From Oscarella lobularis (lineage: Eukaryota > Porifera > Homoscleromorpha > Homosclerophorida > Oscarellidae), in assembly GCF_947507565.1 (NCBI RefSeq), contig NC_089181.1, forward strand, positions 1,296,536 to 1,360,535: DNA of 64,000 nt, written 5' to 3'. Below, piece by piece: positions 54,685 to 63,892 of the stretch. The first letter of the stretch is position 1. Each line of letters opens with the position of its first letter. Below the pieces are notes generated by a model that did not search any database, was not told the origin of the DNA, and worked only from the letters and a program-made list of their open reading frames with translations. Made by a program: the position numbers and the translations under genes.

Positions 54685-54800
54685 TGTAGTGCGTAGGCTG
54701 CGTGCAAGTGAAGTGTATTTTGGTACCCAGGTGCAGGGGATTATATATCTACGTGCTCCGGTTATCCGGGCAACATGCACTCTAACCGTCGAACACCACA
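54685..54800 (-). repeat. 3' LTR, 116 bp
   Basis: Base-for-base identical to 58842-58957. TG…CA borders; contains a TATA-like GATATATAATC. Confidence 0.97.
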
Positions 54801-54812
54801 TCCCCCTTTCGA
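54801..54812 (-). promoter_or_regulatory. Polypurine tract
   Basis: GAAAGGGGGATG on the minus strand, ending at the 3' LTR. Confidence 0.8.
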
Positions 54813-54832
54813 GAGGATTGCGAGTCGCGCGT

Positions 54833-57800
54833 TCAACAGTCGTACCGGTCCGGCGGTTTGGAGACTCGGCCACTCCTTGTGATTACCCGCGGTACTGCAG
54901 GTTGCACAGGTGGATCTTGAACTTGAGCTTGATTCGGCTCCTCCGGCTGCTCTTGCTGGACTGGAGGTGTATCTTCTTCAACTTCTTCAGGATCGGCTTC
55001 TTCGTCTTCTTCGTTGGAATCAATGTCAAGATAATATGGATCGACATCGGCGCGATTCGTAACTGGTATCAGCTTTCTGCGATTTCTACGAATCGTACCT
55101 CCGGGCGTAGCAACGAAGTAGCTTCGTGGCGTATGTGCTTGCGACACCACTTGACCGTACTCTTGGCAATCAGGAATGAACACATTTTGACCCGTTTCCA
55201 AAGTCGGCATCTCTTTTACTCGGTGACGGCGATCGAAGCCGGCCTTCTGTTTCGCGTGGACGTCGTCGTCCTTCTCACGGAGTTTCTCTGTGGCGATCGA
55301 TTGAGGAATAAGATTCTCTTCTGCTGTTGGCACCGTCGTCCTCAGGCGGCGTCCCATGAGGATTTGCGCTGGTGAGTAACCGTTAGCTAGAGGCGACGTC
55401 CTGTACGCCAACAGCGCAAGGTAAGGGTCGTCTGATTTCTTGAGGAGCTCTTTAACAGTCTTGACCATCCGTTCGGCGGCTCCATTGCTTTGCGGGTAAC
55501 GCGGACTACTAGTTACGTGGCTGAAGTCGTACTTCTCCGCAAACTCCTTAAAGGCTCCGGAAGCGAACTGGGGACCGTTGTCGGACCTCAACACTTTCGG
55601 GATTCCGTTTCTTCCGAAAATTGACTTGAGGTGCTCGATGACTGAGCTTGACGTAGTCGCCTCGAGCTTCGCGATCTCGGGATACCTTGAGAGGTAATCG
55701 ACAACGAGCAGGTACTGGCTTCCGGAATATTCGAACAAGTCTGTCCCGACCGTGTGCCAAGGGTATGCAGGGCTTTCCGTTGCGATCATAGGCTCAACCG
55801 GATTTGGCCTTTCTAACTTGCAAACGTCGCAGTTTTCGACGAGGGATTTGATCTCTTCTGCCAACCCAGGCCACCATACCGACTCTTGAGCTCTTGCCCG
55901 ACATTTGACAATGCCCAAGTGGCCTGTGTGGATCTTTTCCAAGATTTCGTGACGTAAGGTTGCAGGAACGATGATTCGTGATCCCCTCAGCAACAGTCCG
56001 TTCTGAACCGTTATTTCTCCGGCGAAGGAATAATACTTTTTAGCTTCTCCTTGAAGGGTATTCTGCGCTGGCCATCCCTCCCTCGCAAAAGTGGCGATGA
56101 GGCGGCAATCCGGATCGGCTGTCTGCGCGTTCTTAATTTCTTCGAGTTTCCCCGGCGTAGCTGGGAGATCAGCGAGGAAGACGTCGAGATACGCATCAGC
56201 TTCTACGGTTAATTCCGCGGCGGCGCAATCCGAATTTGAAAGTGGAGCCCTGGACAATGTGTCGGGTAGGTACATCCTTGATCCTGGGATGTGACAAATC
56301 GTGAAATGATAGCGAGCTAACGCGATGCGAAAGCGTTGCACTCGCAGTGGCAGCTCGTCGAGGCGCTTATCTGGGCTCAACAACGGCACCAGTGGCTTGT
56401 GATCGGTGTGAATTTCGAATGTCGGCAAGCCGTAGAGATAATCATGGAAGCGCTTGCACGCCCACGTTAAGGCGAACGCTTCTTTCTCAATTTGCGCGTA
56501 GCGCTGCTGTGTCGCGTCCATTGAATGAGAGGCATAGGCAATCGGTTTGAGGTCGCCGGACGTCTGGCGTTGCAAAATAACCGCTCCTATTCCAAACGAG
56601 GACGCATCGGCGGACACCACAGTTTCTGCTTGTGGATCGTAATGAGCTAAGACGGATTCTGAAACTAACACGTCTTTGATTCTCTTGAAGGCTGTGACTT
56701 GGGCATCGCTCCAAGCCCAGTGGCTTCGCTTTGACAGTAAGCTTCGCAACGGCTCCGTAAGCTGCGCGAGGTTAGGAATAAACTTCCTGAGATGGTTCAC
56801 CATTCCTAAGAATCGGCGAACGTCTGAAACGTTCTCAGGAGCTGGCATTTCGACGATGGCCTTGACTTTAGCTGGGTCGCTTCGTATTCCGCTCGCATCG
56901 ATGACGTGGCCCAGAAACGTAACAGAGTCGACAGAGAAAACACATTTCTCCGGATTGAGAGTAACGCCTGCTTCGACCAATCGTTGGCACACGCGAACCA
57001 AACGATCGTCGTGTTCGGCTTGACTTAGTCCGTAGACGAGGCAGTCGTCCATCAGACAGATGACTCCTATCAGCCCGGCGAGTATTTGTTGCATTTGTTT
57101 TTGAAAATACTCCGGCGCTGATGTAATTCCGAAAGGCAATCTATTGTAACAGAATCTCCCGAAAGGAGTAATGAAAGTCGTCAGCAGGGACGATTCTTTG
57201 GCGAGGAGGATCTGCCAAAACCCGCTGTTCGCATCTAACTTGCTAAATACGACGGCTCCTCGGAGTTGTCCAAGGGTGTGGTCGACCGCAGGAAGCATTA
57301 AACGCTCTCGTTTAACACATTCATTCAATTTCCCTAGGTCGACGCAGATTCTGACCTTGGAAATCGACTTGGGTACGACTACCATGCCAGCGCACCACTC
57401 GGTTGGCTCGTCGACGGGCGATATGACTCCGATCGACTGCATTCTCTCGAGCTCCGCCTTAACACTATCTATGAGCGGAAGGGCAACGCGGCGCGGCGTC
57501 GTCAACGCGAAGGGTTTGGCGCCGTCACGTAATCGGATGACGTATTCTCCTGGCATTGTTCCAAGTCCTCGGAAAAGCGCAGGGAACTGTTCGCGAATGC
57601 GAATCTCGTGTATAATCGCCTCCTTCTCCTCCCTTTCCAGGAGGGCGGGTCTCTTCAGAATCTGAAGGGCTTCGATGGCAGGTCGTCCGAGAAGGGCGTG
57701 TCGTAGTGGTCGTACGACGTAAATACTCTGGATGGCTTCGTGCTCCCGGACGCTCATTTTCGCTGTGAACGCTCCCACCTCGGTTAATCGCTTTCCGCCG

Positions 57801-58816
57801 GCGGCGAAGATTTGAAGGGGCGTCGACGTTAATGCTGGCGAGCCGAGATGCTCGTGGAGAGATTCTGGAATTGCCGTGACGTCCGCTCCGGTGTCAATCT
57901 TGAGTGACAGGGGCGTGTCATTGACACGGACTTCGACCTCCCACGGCGGCGTTGTCTCCGTATCGAGCGCTCCGAGAAAGGCTTGAACTGGCTTCGATGA
58001 CAGTTCGCTAACCGCTGCGCTTCGGCATACTCGTGCGTAGTGACCGATTTTGCCACATTTCGTACATTTGGCGTCGGTTGCGCGGCACTCTGCACGCGGG
58101 TGTTCTTTTGCGTACCCGCAGCGCTGGCAGCCAGCGGGCTTCTGCTGCTGCGATTTAGCGGCGGCGGGTTGCTGCTTCTTCGGATTCACCGGTTGACGCG
58201 GCGTAAACGTCGGTTTCGGCTTCGAACCGCGCGTGATCGGCTCGAGACTTGAGGTGGGCGTCGTCGCTGCTGTCGGCTGACTTCGCACCATCGTCTGCTG
58301 CTCGGTGATCTCTTCGTACTGACGCGCGATCGTGATCGCTTTCTCCAGAGAGACCTTCGGATCCAACTGAAGCTTCTGTGACAGTCGATCGTCGCGCACG
58401 CCGATGATGAGTTGGAGGAGAATCTCGCGATCCCTTCTTTCCCCGAACTCGCATGTGTCGGACAGCGTATAGAGGCTCGTCACGTACGCTTCGACCGATT
58501 CACGTTCTCCCTGACGCCGTTTGCGAAATTTGCACACTTCATAGAGCACGTTGCGCGTCGCTGAGAAATATTCGTCGAAGCTCTTCTTCACTGCAGCGTA
58601 ATTTTTCTCGTCGTCGTCGCTGAGCTGAAACTGAGACAGGATCTCGTCGGCGTCGGGTCCCATCGCGTAGATGAGCGCGGAAACTTGCTTGTCGCCTTCT
58701 TTCTCGCTGAGTCCCGACGCTAGGCGATAGCGATCGAATCGCTTGATCCAGGCTGACCAAGAGGCCTTCTTCTTGAAGTCGAACTGCGGAGGCTGTTTTA
58801 GACCGAAATCTGCCAT
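54833..58816 (-). CDS. Gag-Pol polyprotein of gypsy element
   Basis: Start ATG 58816 (MADFGLKQPPQFDFKKKASW), 25 bp after the 5' LTR; the frame is also open upstream into the LTR to 58864. Positions below count from 58864. Gag about 17-230; zinc knuckles C246-C260 (CQRCGYAKEHPRAEC) and C267-C280 (CTKCGKIGHYARVC); protease DTGADVTAIP with D324; RT 440-660 with LMDDCLV at 604-610; RNase H SADASSFGIG (D753) and HTDHKP; integrase HHCC finger H978-C1015 (GHLGIVKCRARAQ … NCDVCK), catalytic D1042 (GTDLFEY), D1095 (LRSDNGPQF) and E1131 (NGAAERMVK), then an acidic Pro/Gln tail ending SGRVSKPPDRYDC. All catalytic residues present, no stop. Gag and Pol are made from one frame without a programmed shift. 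Confidence 0.97.
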   Translation of the reverse strand: MADFGLKQPPQFDFKKKASWSAWIKRFDRYRLASGLSEKEGDKQVSALIYAMGPDADEILSQFQLSDDDEKNYAAVKKSFDEYFSATRNVLYEVCKFRKRRQGERESVEAYVTSLYTLSDTCEFGERRDREILLQLIIGVRDDRLSQKLQLDPKVSLEKAITIARQYEEITEQQTMVRSQPTAATTPTSSLEPITRGSKPKPTFTPRQPVNPKKQQPAAAKSQQQKPAGCQRCGYAKEHPRAECRATDAKCTKCGKIGHYARVCRSAAVSELSSKPVQAFLGALDTETTPPWEVEVRVNDTPLSLKIDTGADVTAIPESLHEHLGSPALTSTPLQIFAAGGKRLTEVGAFTAKMSVREHEAIQSIYVVRPLRHALLGRPAIEALQILKRPALLEREEKEAIIHEIRIREQFPALFRGLGTMPGEYVIRLRDGAKPFALTTPRRVALPLIDSVKAELERMQSIGVISPVDEPTEWCAGMVVVPKSISKVRICVDLGKLNECVKRERLMLPAVDHTLGQLRGAVVFSKLDANSGFWQILLAKESSLLTTFITPFGRFCYNRLPFGITSAPEYFQKQMQQILAGLIGVICLMDDCLVYGLSQAEHDDRLVRVCQRLVEAGVTLNPEKCVFSVDSVTFLGHVIDASGIRSDPAKVKAIVEMPAPENVSDVRRFLGMVNHLRKFIPNLAQLTEPLRSLLSKRSHWAWSDAQVTAFKRIKDVLVSESVLAHYDPQAETVVSADASSFGIGAVILQRQTSGDLKPIAYASHSMDATQQRYAQIEKEAFALTWACKRFHDYLYGLPTFEIHTDHKPLVPLLSPDKRLDELPLRVQRFRIALARYHFTICHIPGSRMYLPDTLSRAPLSNSDCAAAELTVEADAYLDVFLADLPATPGKLEEIKNAQTADPDCRLIATFAREGWPAQNTLQGEAKKYYSFAGEITVQNGLLLRGSRIIVPATLRHEILEKIHTGHLGIVKCRARAQESVWWPGLAEEIKSLVENCDVCKLERPNPVEPMIATESPAYPWHTVGTDLFEYSGSQYLLVVDYLSRYPEIAKLEATTSSSVIEHLKSIFGRNGIPKVLRSDNGPQFASGAFKEFAEKYDFSHVTSSPRYPQSNGAAERMVKTVKELLKKSDDPYLALLAYRTSPLANGYSPAQILMGRRLRTTVPTAEENLIPQSIATEKLREKDDDVHAKQKAGFDRRHRVKEMPTLETGQNVFIPDCQEYGQVVSQAHTPRSYFVATPGGTIRRNRRKLIPVTNRADVDPYYLDIDSNEEDEEADPEEVEEDTPPVQQEQPEEPNQAQVQDPPVQPAVPRVITRSGRVSKPPDRYDC

Positions 58817-58823
58817 CCCTCTC

Positions 58824-58841
58824 CGGACACTCCTGACACCA
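58824..58841 (-). promoter_or_regulatory. Primer-binding site
   Basis: TGGTGTCAGGAGTGTCCG directly follows the 5' LTR on the minus strand. It lies within 8 bp of the gag start codon. Confidence 0.75.
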
Positions 58842-58957
58842 TGTAGTGCGTAGGCTGCGTGCAAGTGAAGTGTATTTTGGTACCCAGGTGCAGGGGATTA
58901 TATATCTACGTGCTCCGGTTATCCGGGCAACATGCACTCTAACCGTCGAACACCACA
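58842..58957 (-). repeat. 5' LTR, 116 bp
   Basis: Identical to 54685-54800. Carries the promoter-like TATA motif and leaves an open frame into gag. Confidence 0.97.
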
Positions 58958-59254
58958 CATCCCATTCATTATTGTCCTAGAGCGGCTGCCGTACCTGGTG
59001 AAATTAATATCGGAAGAACTGTCGACTACATCGTGAATACCGCACGCCCTTTCACTTGTACCTTCCTTGCAACAGTGCCCCAGTCCTACTTATCCCTTGA
59101 CACGTCCAACCTACAAGAATCGCTTGAAAGTCTTAGGTACACTAATGCATATCTAAGGCTACTAAATTAGCTCACCTAAAAATTGTAATAGATGCTATAC
59201 CACACCACGGCAAAAAGAACTAGATCTTTTGAAAACTGCTCGACTACTGGATAT

Positions 59255-59603
59255 GTCGCGAGATGGATTCGGGGTTGATGATCCCTACGTCATCCAAAGC
59301 GTGCGCTACAGTATAGACTTCACTAGAGTAGTGAACAAAAACTGAATTTAAGTGTATATTCGCCATGCATCGTCCGACGCATCGCACGCACCGATTTCGA
59401 GTGCACTGTAATTTCTGATAGCACGTTTGATCTATGGTTCGACGATCTCTTCACTTGTGCGCGACTCGGAATCGGTGCGCGCAATTCATTAGAAGCTCCA
59501 TGGCAAAGTTTCGCAACAAACGTGTAAGTCCGTACGGTAGCGCACGCTTTGGATGACGTAGGGTCATAAATATTAACCCGATTCCATCTCGCGCTATTTC
59601 TAC
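59255..59603. mobile_element. Inverted-repeat (MITE-like) element
   Basis: ACCCTACGTCATCCAAAGCG TGCGCTAC and the adjoining GCGAGATGGA(T/A)TCGGG occur inverted at about 59257-59312 and 59540-59603, separated by about 225 bp. No target duplication identified. Confidence 0.6.
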
Positions 59604-60000
59604 GATATAAGTATCCCACCCTCGAGCTCCCCTATAACTCATCTTAGAGCTAAAGGAAAGACGCGGTAACAATTTCTGTAAAAACTTTGGGTAGAAAACC
59701 GCGTTCTATTACGATCTACTTCTTTTAAAGCTACCTTTAGTCAAATCTATTATTATCCATGCCAGAAATGTCTAAATTATACTAAGAATGTAATAAGTTG
59801 TCAAATTCAATGTCAATCAAACAGGGGATCTTACGGGACTGTCCATAATTGGGGACCCCTCCCCTAATCAAATTAAAACCAATTCGACTTATAGCAACAC
59901 AACACAGACAGGCATCGATGACATTTGCCCTAGATGAGCAGAGTGCACAGATCGAGTGCCCTCATTTCCGGATACCTGATTGGAGTATATCACTAATTTC
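59604..60000. other. No gene seen
   Basis: AT-rich; no domain or repeat identified. Confidence 0.4.
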
Positions 60001-60249
60001 ATGAGTACCCATCGCGAACACGTGTGGGAGATGCAGCAAAGGAAACGATCGATTGAGGATCGAGAGGCGGCGGCGCCGGCGCCTAAGAGATACCCATGGA
60101 TAGACGACGCCCTCGACGACGACACCAGCGGCGGCGACAATTCCAGCGGCAGCGGCGGCAATTCCAGCGGCAGCAGCCGTCGTGGCGGCACGTCCAGCCG
60201 TCGTGGCGGCAAGTCAAGCAGCGGCGGCGACGAGCCAATGCTGCAGTAA
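60001..60249 (+). CDS. Small ORF with Gly/Ser/Arg-rich tail
   Basis: MSTHREHVWEMQQRKRSIED, then APAPKRYPWIDDALDDD, then Ser/Gly and RRGG repeats, stop at 60247-60249. The tail is encoded by a GGCGGC-rich low-complexity tract. It may be the last exon of a longer gene; function unknown. Confidence 0.35.
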   Translation: MSTHREHVWEMQQRKRSIEDREAAAPAPKRYPWIDDALDDDTSGGDNSSGSGGNSSGSSRRGGTSSRRGGKSSSGGDEPMLQ

Positions 60250-60507
60250 AACTTCTTTCCTATTTTTATTTATTTGATTGTATACTTAATTATGTCTGTC
60301 TGTGTGTCGTCTGTACAGATGTATGTATATTTGATTCAGAAAAACGTTCTTCAAAGTACGCCGCTTGGGCGATACAATGTTCCCGGCAAATCTTGAGAAA
60401 CTCCATGCCCGGAACAATTCGTCAATGCGTTGTTTCGTGTCCACAGTAATGTTAGGAGCATTACGTTAGCTTGCCAACGAAGGGCGTCTGGCATTTGTTG
60501 GTACGGC

Positions 60508-61097
60508 TCAAGTACGCCATACCGATCGACGCCGCGTTTCGCCGCTGTGTACCGTGCCGCTCCGCTCTGGACCTGCACCTGCGCCTCCGCTTTCGAGGAA
60601 ACGCTCAGGGTCGTTGATACGACTGGTAGAATTGACCCCGAAGGCGTCGTTGTCGTGCCCGTCGATAGGGTCGTCATTAATTGCGCATTCGAAGACGGTG
60701 GAGGCATCTCTGTCTTCACCGTCGTTTGTGGCACGACCGATATTTCTGTCGATCGTGCCACTGCGCTCGACGTCGCCGTTTGTCGTCGTCGCCACGTTTG
60801 TCTTTGAGCTCCCTTCGTTCTTCTTTTTCTCTGCCCAGTATAGTTCTTCCCATTGCTTCAATTGTTTTTCTTGTTCTTTCAAAAATGCCTCCATTCGATG
60901 GTCCAACGTTGTCGCATCTCGCGACGTTGTTGGTTGCTCCGAAATCAATAGGCGAACAAATTCATAATTTGTCTCGCAGTCCTCCAGTTCGGCCACATCG
61001 AGTAGATCGACGTCTTTCGGCGCCGATTCATTCGCGTCGATAATTTGGACGATCGATGGGTCGGCGGGGGCTTCTTGTGGCAGCGTAATGTCTGCCT
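60508..61097 (-). CDS. Unknown coiled-coil exon
   Basis: The frame opens at 61097 (KADITLPQEAPADPSIVQII) without a clear ATG, reads CETNYEFVRLLISEQPTTSR, LDHRMEAFLKEQEKQLKQWE and LYWAEKKKNEG, then Thr/Asp-rich sequence, and ends near 60508. Probably an internal exon. It starts against the MITE at 61103-61269. An overlapping frame to 60351 is probably a shadow. Confidence 0.35.
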
Positions 61098-61102
61098 TTT
61101 AA

Positions 61103-61269
61103 GCCTCGTTCACAATAACGACGCTACGCCAACGTAGCGTCGTAGTGTCCAGCGTCCGATCGCTCTTACTAAGCGCTGACGTTGACGTTGACGCTCCGTT
61201 GGCGTAGCGTCGCGACGCTGGTGATTGAACGTAGTTCAACACTAGCGTCAAAGTCAGCGTTATTGCGGC
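61103..61269. mobile_element. Small MITE with TAA duplication (Harbinger-like)
   Basis: 167 bp flanked by TAA (61100-61102 and 61270-61272). Imperfect inverted ends (GCCTCGTTCACAATAACG versus GGCCGCAATAACGC) and an internal perfect 15-bp inverted repeat (GACGCTACGCCAACG and its complement). The 3-bp TAA duplication and the CGTTCAC-type end resemble Harbinger. Confidence 0.6.
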
Positions 61270-61412
61270 CTAAGTATCGCAGATCCGAAGCTCACATGAC
61301 GTTGAAGAAGAGGAAGAGTTGGTGTAAGTCCTCCTAGAATTGGTTATGTACTGCTTGTTGTATGTCGTTTTCTTGATAATGAACTTTCTGGTCAGGTGGT
61401 GGAACTTCGAAG

Positions 61413-61640
61413 GTGGTGACGTCGTCGAAAGTGGAGACCACAGCGGAAGTATCGAACGCTCTGGAAGTGGAACATAAGCCAAAGAAAGAAGGCCGTCGGG
61501 TAAGAGATAATTTCCCTATGATAGATAGAAAAAAGAGAGAAATAGTCGGCCAGACATACATTTATCGTGGGGGAAATGCTTTTTGGAGGCCGAGAGAACA
61601 TCTCTGCAAGAAAAAGCTCGCAAGACGACGTTCTGCTTAG
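61413..61640 (+). CDS. Unknown small ORF
   Basis: LEVEHKPKKEGRRVRDNFPM, then RKKREIVGQTYIYRGGNAFW, stop at 61638-61640. Basic, possibly a C-terminal exon; not recognised. Confidence 0.25.
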   Translation: MVTSSKVETTAEVSNALEVEHKPKKEGRRVRDNFPMIDRKKREIVGQTYIYRGGNAFWRPREHLCKKKLARRRSA

Positions 61641-61702
61641 AATTTAGCGGCGACCTTCGCCTAAAGGTGTTTCATCCTTACTATTATTAGTGTCAACTTC
61701 AA

Positions 61703-62104
61703 TTGTTCGTCCACGGAAGGGCAGACCTTGCAGACATTTTCACGACGCCCGTAAGGCGCATCTACGTGCCGTATGCGGGAAGAGGGAAAGCGCCAGCAGC
61801 AGATGCTCCAACTGCAACCGTGAAAGTTGTTAGGGCAACGCGAAAGAAAGACGGCAAACCTCAGCCGTTTATCACGCTGACGGAAGAAAACGCAAACGTT
61901 CCGTATATCAATGGACGTTTTGGAAGCAATTTGGAGATTACAGCTCTTATGTGTGTCTTCTGGATGGTTGCTAGGTTCCGGACACAAGTAGCACAACTGG
62001 TATTAAACAGTTTTCTTAAAAATGATATTCTTTATCAGCAAATCAATGTAGGACTGTCCTACTGGAAAGTTGGAAGTCAGATATCGAGGAGTGAAGGAGA
62101 GTAA
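61703..62104 (+). CDS. Unknown ORF
   Basis: LADIFTTPVRRIYVPYAGRG, TVKVVRATRKKDGKPQPFIT and ENANVPYINGRFGSNLEITA suggest a real β-rich protein segment. The second half (from about 61960) becomes ordinary and may be read-through past an exon end. Family unknown. Confidence 0.35.
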   Translation: MFVHGRADLADIFTTPVRRIYVPYAGRGKAPAADAPTATVKVVRATRKKDGKPQPFITLTEENANVPYINGRFGSNLEITALMCVFWMVARFRTQVAQLVLNSFLKNDILYQQINVGLSYWKVGSQISRSEGE

Positions 62105-63125
62105 ATGATACATATAAAAAATCAGACTTATACTTTGTAGTTCTCAACGTGGGAAACGATGCGGAGACCGTTTCGGATAAGACGCCAGGAAAACGCTGTC
62201 GGCGGCGGAGTCGAAGGTGACAGAAATGAAGTCGGCACTGAGGGTCAGGGACTCGGCAACGCTGTCGGCACCGGAGTCAAAGGTAAAGGAACGAAGTCGA
62301 CACTGAGGGTCAAGGACTCAGCGTCCATAGCAAGGATTCTCTTCCCGCTAATTTGTGGTTGATCTCATTTGCACGCCCAACAGTCCTCATTGGTCAGCCA
62401 GGAACTAGTTCCCCGGATTATTTCAAATTCAAACCGAACTAGTTCGTCTGTGCTGCCGCAATCATGATTGATAAAGCGCCTCGTTTTAAGAAAAACTGTT
62501 AACCTACGATTTTAAACTGGCAAGATAAAGCATCGCGACTTTCTTGCAGCTCCGGAGGACGTGGGCGGAAAACCGTGCAAAAGATTCCGCGATTCGAAAA
62601 GTCGGGTCCCGTTTTCAGGTTCTTCGCGGTTTAACTTACGATTTCCTTGTGATCGCAACGCCTCATCTGCGCAGATACGACTCGGAGCAAGACAGTCATG
62701 CCGAATAGTAAGAACAGGACACGTTTTCGTAACCGCTCGCGCATAGACTCGTCTCTTTACTTAGAAACGAATTCCGTTGTGAAAACCAAGGTCCACACCC
62801 TTCATCGTGCAAACTACATGGTTTAGAGAGAAAACGGTCGTTCTAGGCGGCCGTCAAAAAGGGAACTTCACAATCAGAGATGGAAAAATGGAAGAGCTCG
62901 AAGAAGTGAAAAAGGTTTCTGTTGAAATGGTTTTCTGTGTAAGAGTAAATGATACCTATAAAAAATCAGATTTGTAGTTCTCAACGTGGGAAACGATGCG
63001 GAGACGGTTTCGGATAAGACGCCAGGAAAACGCTGTCGGCGGCGGAGTCGAAGGTGACAGGAATGAAGTCGGCACTGAGGGTCAGGGACTCAGCGTATGG
63101 CCATAGCAAGGATTCTCTTCCCGCT
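62100..63125 (+). repeat. Direct repeats bracketing ~590 bp
   Basis: 62100-62350 and 62944-63125 are near-identical (AAATGATAC, GTTCTCAACGTGGGAAACGA … AGCAAGGATTCTCTTCCCGC). The first copy has an extra internal duplication of about 65 bp (AACGCTGTCGGC … ACTGAGGGTCA). The segment between (62351-62943) has no recognised gene. Confidence 0.85.
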
Positions 63126-63269
63126 CGTCCACGTCTTAATGCAAACCTTTCAGTGCGTCTCTCACTGCGTTATCTGCCTGTCCGTGATTTGAACCACCGA
63201 GTAGAGCAATGTGGCCCACATGGAGGCTGGGAGGACTTCCTTAGTCAAATTAGAATAATACTGCCAGCT

Positions 63270-63850
63270 GGATGACAAGCATTCTATTTGAGGCATGGCT
63301 ACTAAAGCTGGATATCAAAATGAGAAGCGAAAAACGCAAGATTGCTCTTCTGTTAGATAATTTTTCCGGCCACACTGCTCCTACGCTGAAGAACGTCAAA
63401 ATCTTCTTCCTTCTACCTAACACGACCTCGCTTGTACAGCCCAGGGACGCAGGAATCATTAGAAATCTGAAGTTTCTTTTGAATGCCTTGGAAATGTTGA
63501 AATTGGAATGGACAATGGTGGACAAGGAAACAATTAGCCACTGCTATCTACACGTCGGGTTTCATTCGCTAGAAGAGAGTCAAGATTTACCACCCGTTCA
63601 GCCGCAGTCGTTTCCGCTTTGGAACAACGCTGAGCGAGCTGGACTTATCTATTCCGTAGACTGGAATGAATTTGTTGACGTGGATGAGGCAATTTGCATT
63701 GGTTTGGAAAGCGAAGGGTCAGTGTTAGTGAAATTGTCGACCTCATTGCTCCGCAAGTTTAGACTGCTTTATCGAGCGACGACGACGATGTTAATGATGA
63801 AGTAGACGAGATACCAACATTTAAAGATGCTATAGAGCGCTTGCACGACG
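63270..63850 (+). pseudogene. pogo/Tigger DDE transposase, C-terminal part
   Basis: ILFEAWLLKLDIKMRSEKRK, IALLLDNFSGHTAPT (Asp of the DDE core), FFLLPNTTSLVQPRDAGIIR (next Asp) and SVDWNEFVDVDEAICIG are standard DDE_1 family blocks. The frame shifts near 63770 into DVNDEVDEIPTFKDAIERLH and stops after 63850. The DNA-binding domains and the first catalytic Asp block are missing upstream, where the direct repeat lies. Confidence 0.8.
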
Positions 63851-63892
63851 TCACTAGAAAAATAGCTTCCCGTATATCTTTGTGGCATCACC

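Larger units (their letters stand above)
54685..58957 (-). mobile_element. Complete Ty3/gypsy LTR retrotransposon
   Basis: 4273 bp, identical 116-bp LTRs at both ends, 5-bp target duplication CATCC (54680-54684 and 58958-58962), PBS, PPT and one uninterrupted gag-pol. Identity of the LTRs implies very recent insertion. Confidence 0.97.
54538..59165 (+). pseudogene. Same gene, later exon split by gypsy insertion
   Basis: After acceptor TCTTCAG the exon reads LGILVIDDFHAIHTIQRPIS, TSTAIHMATSLIDIQS, a TGA, then INAIPLPLHP up to CATCC where the retrotransposon enters. It resumes after 58957 with CPRAAAVPGEINIGRTVDYI and FTCTFLATVPQSYLSLDTSN. IDDFHxIHTxxRP is a conserved block of this family. The TGA near 54650 and the 4.3-kb insertion inactivate the gene. 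Confidence 0.6.
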
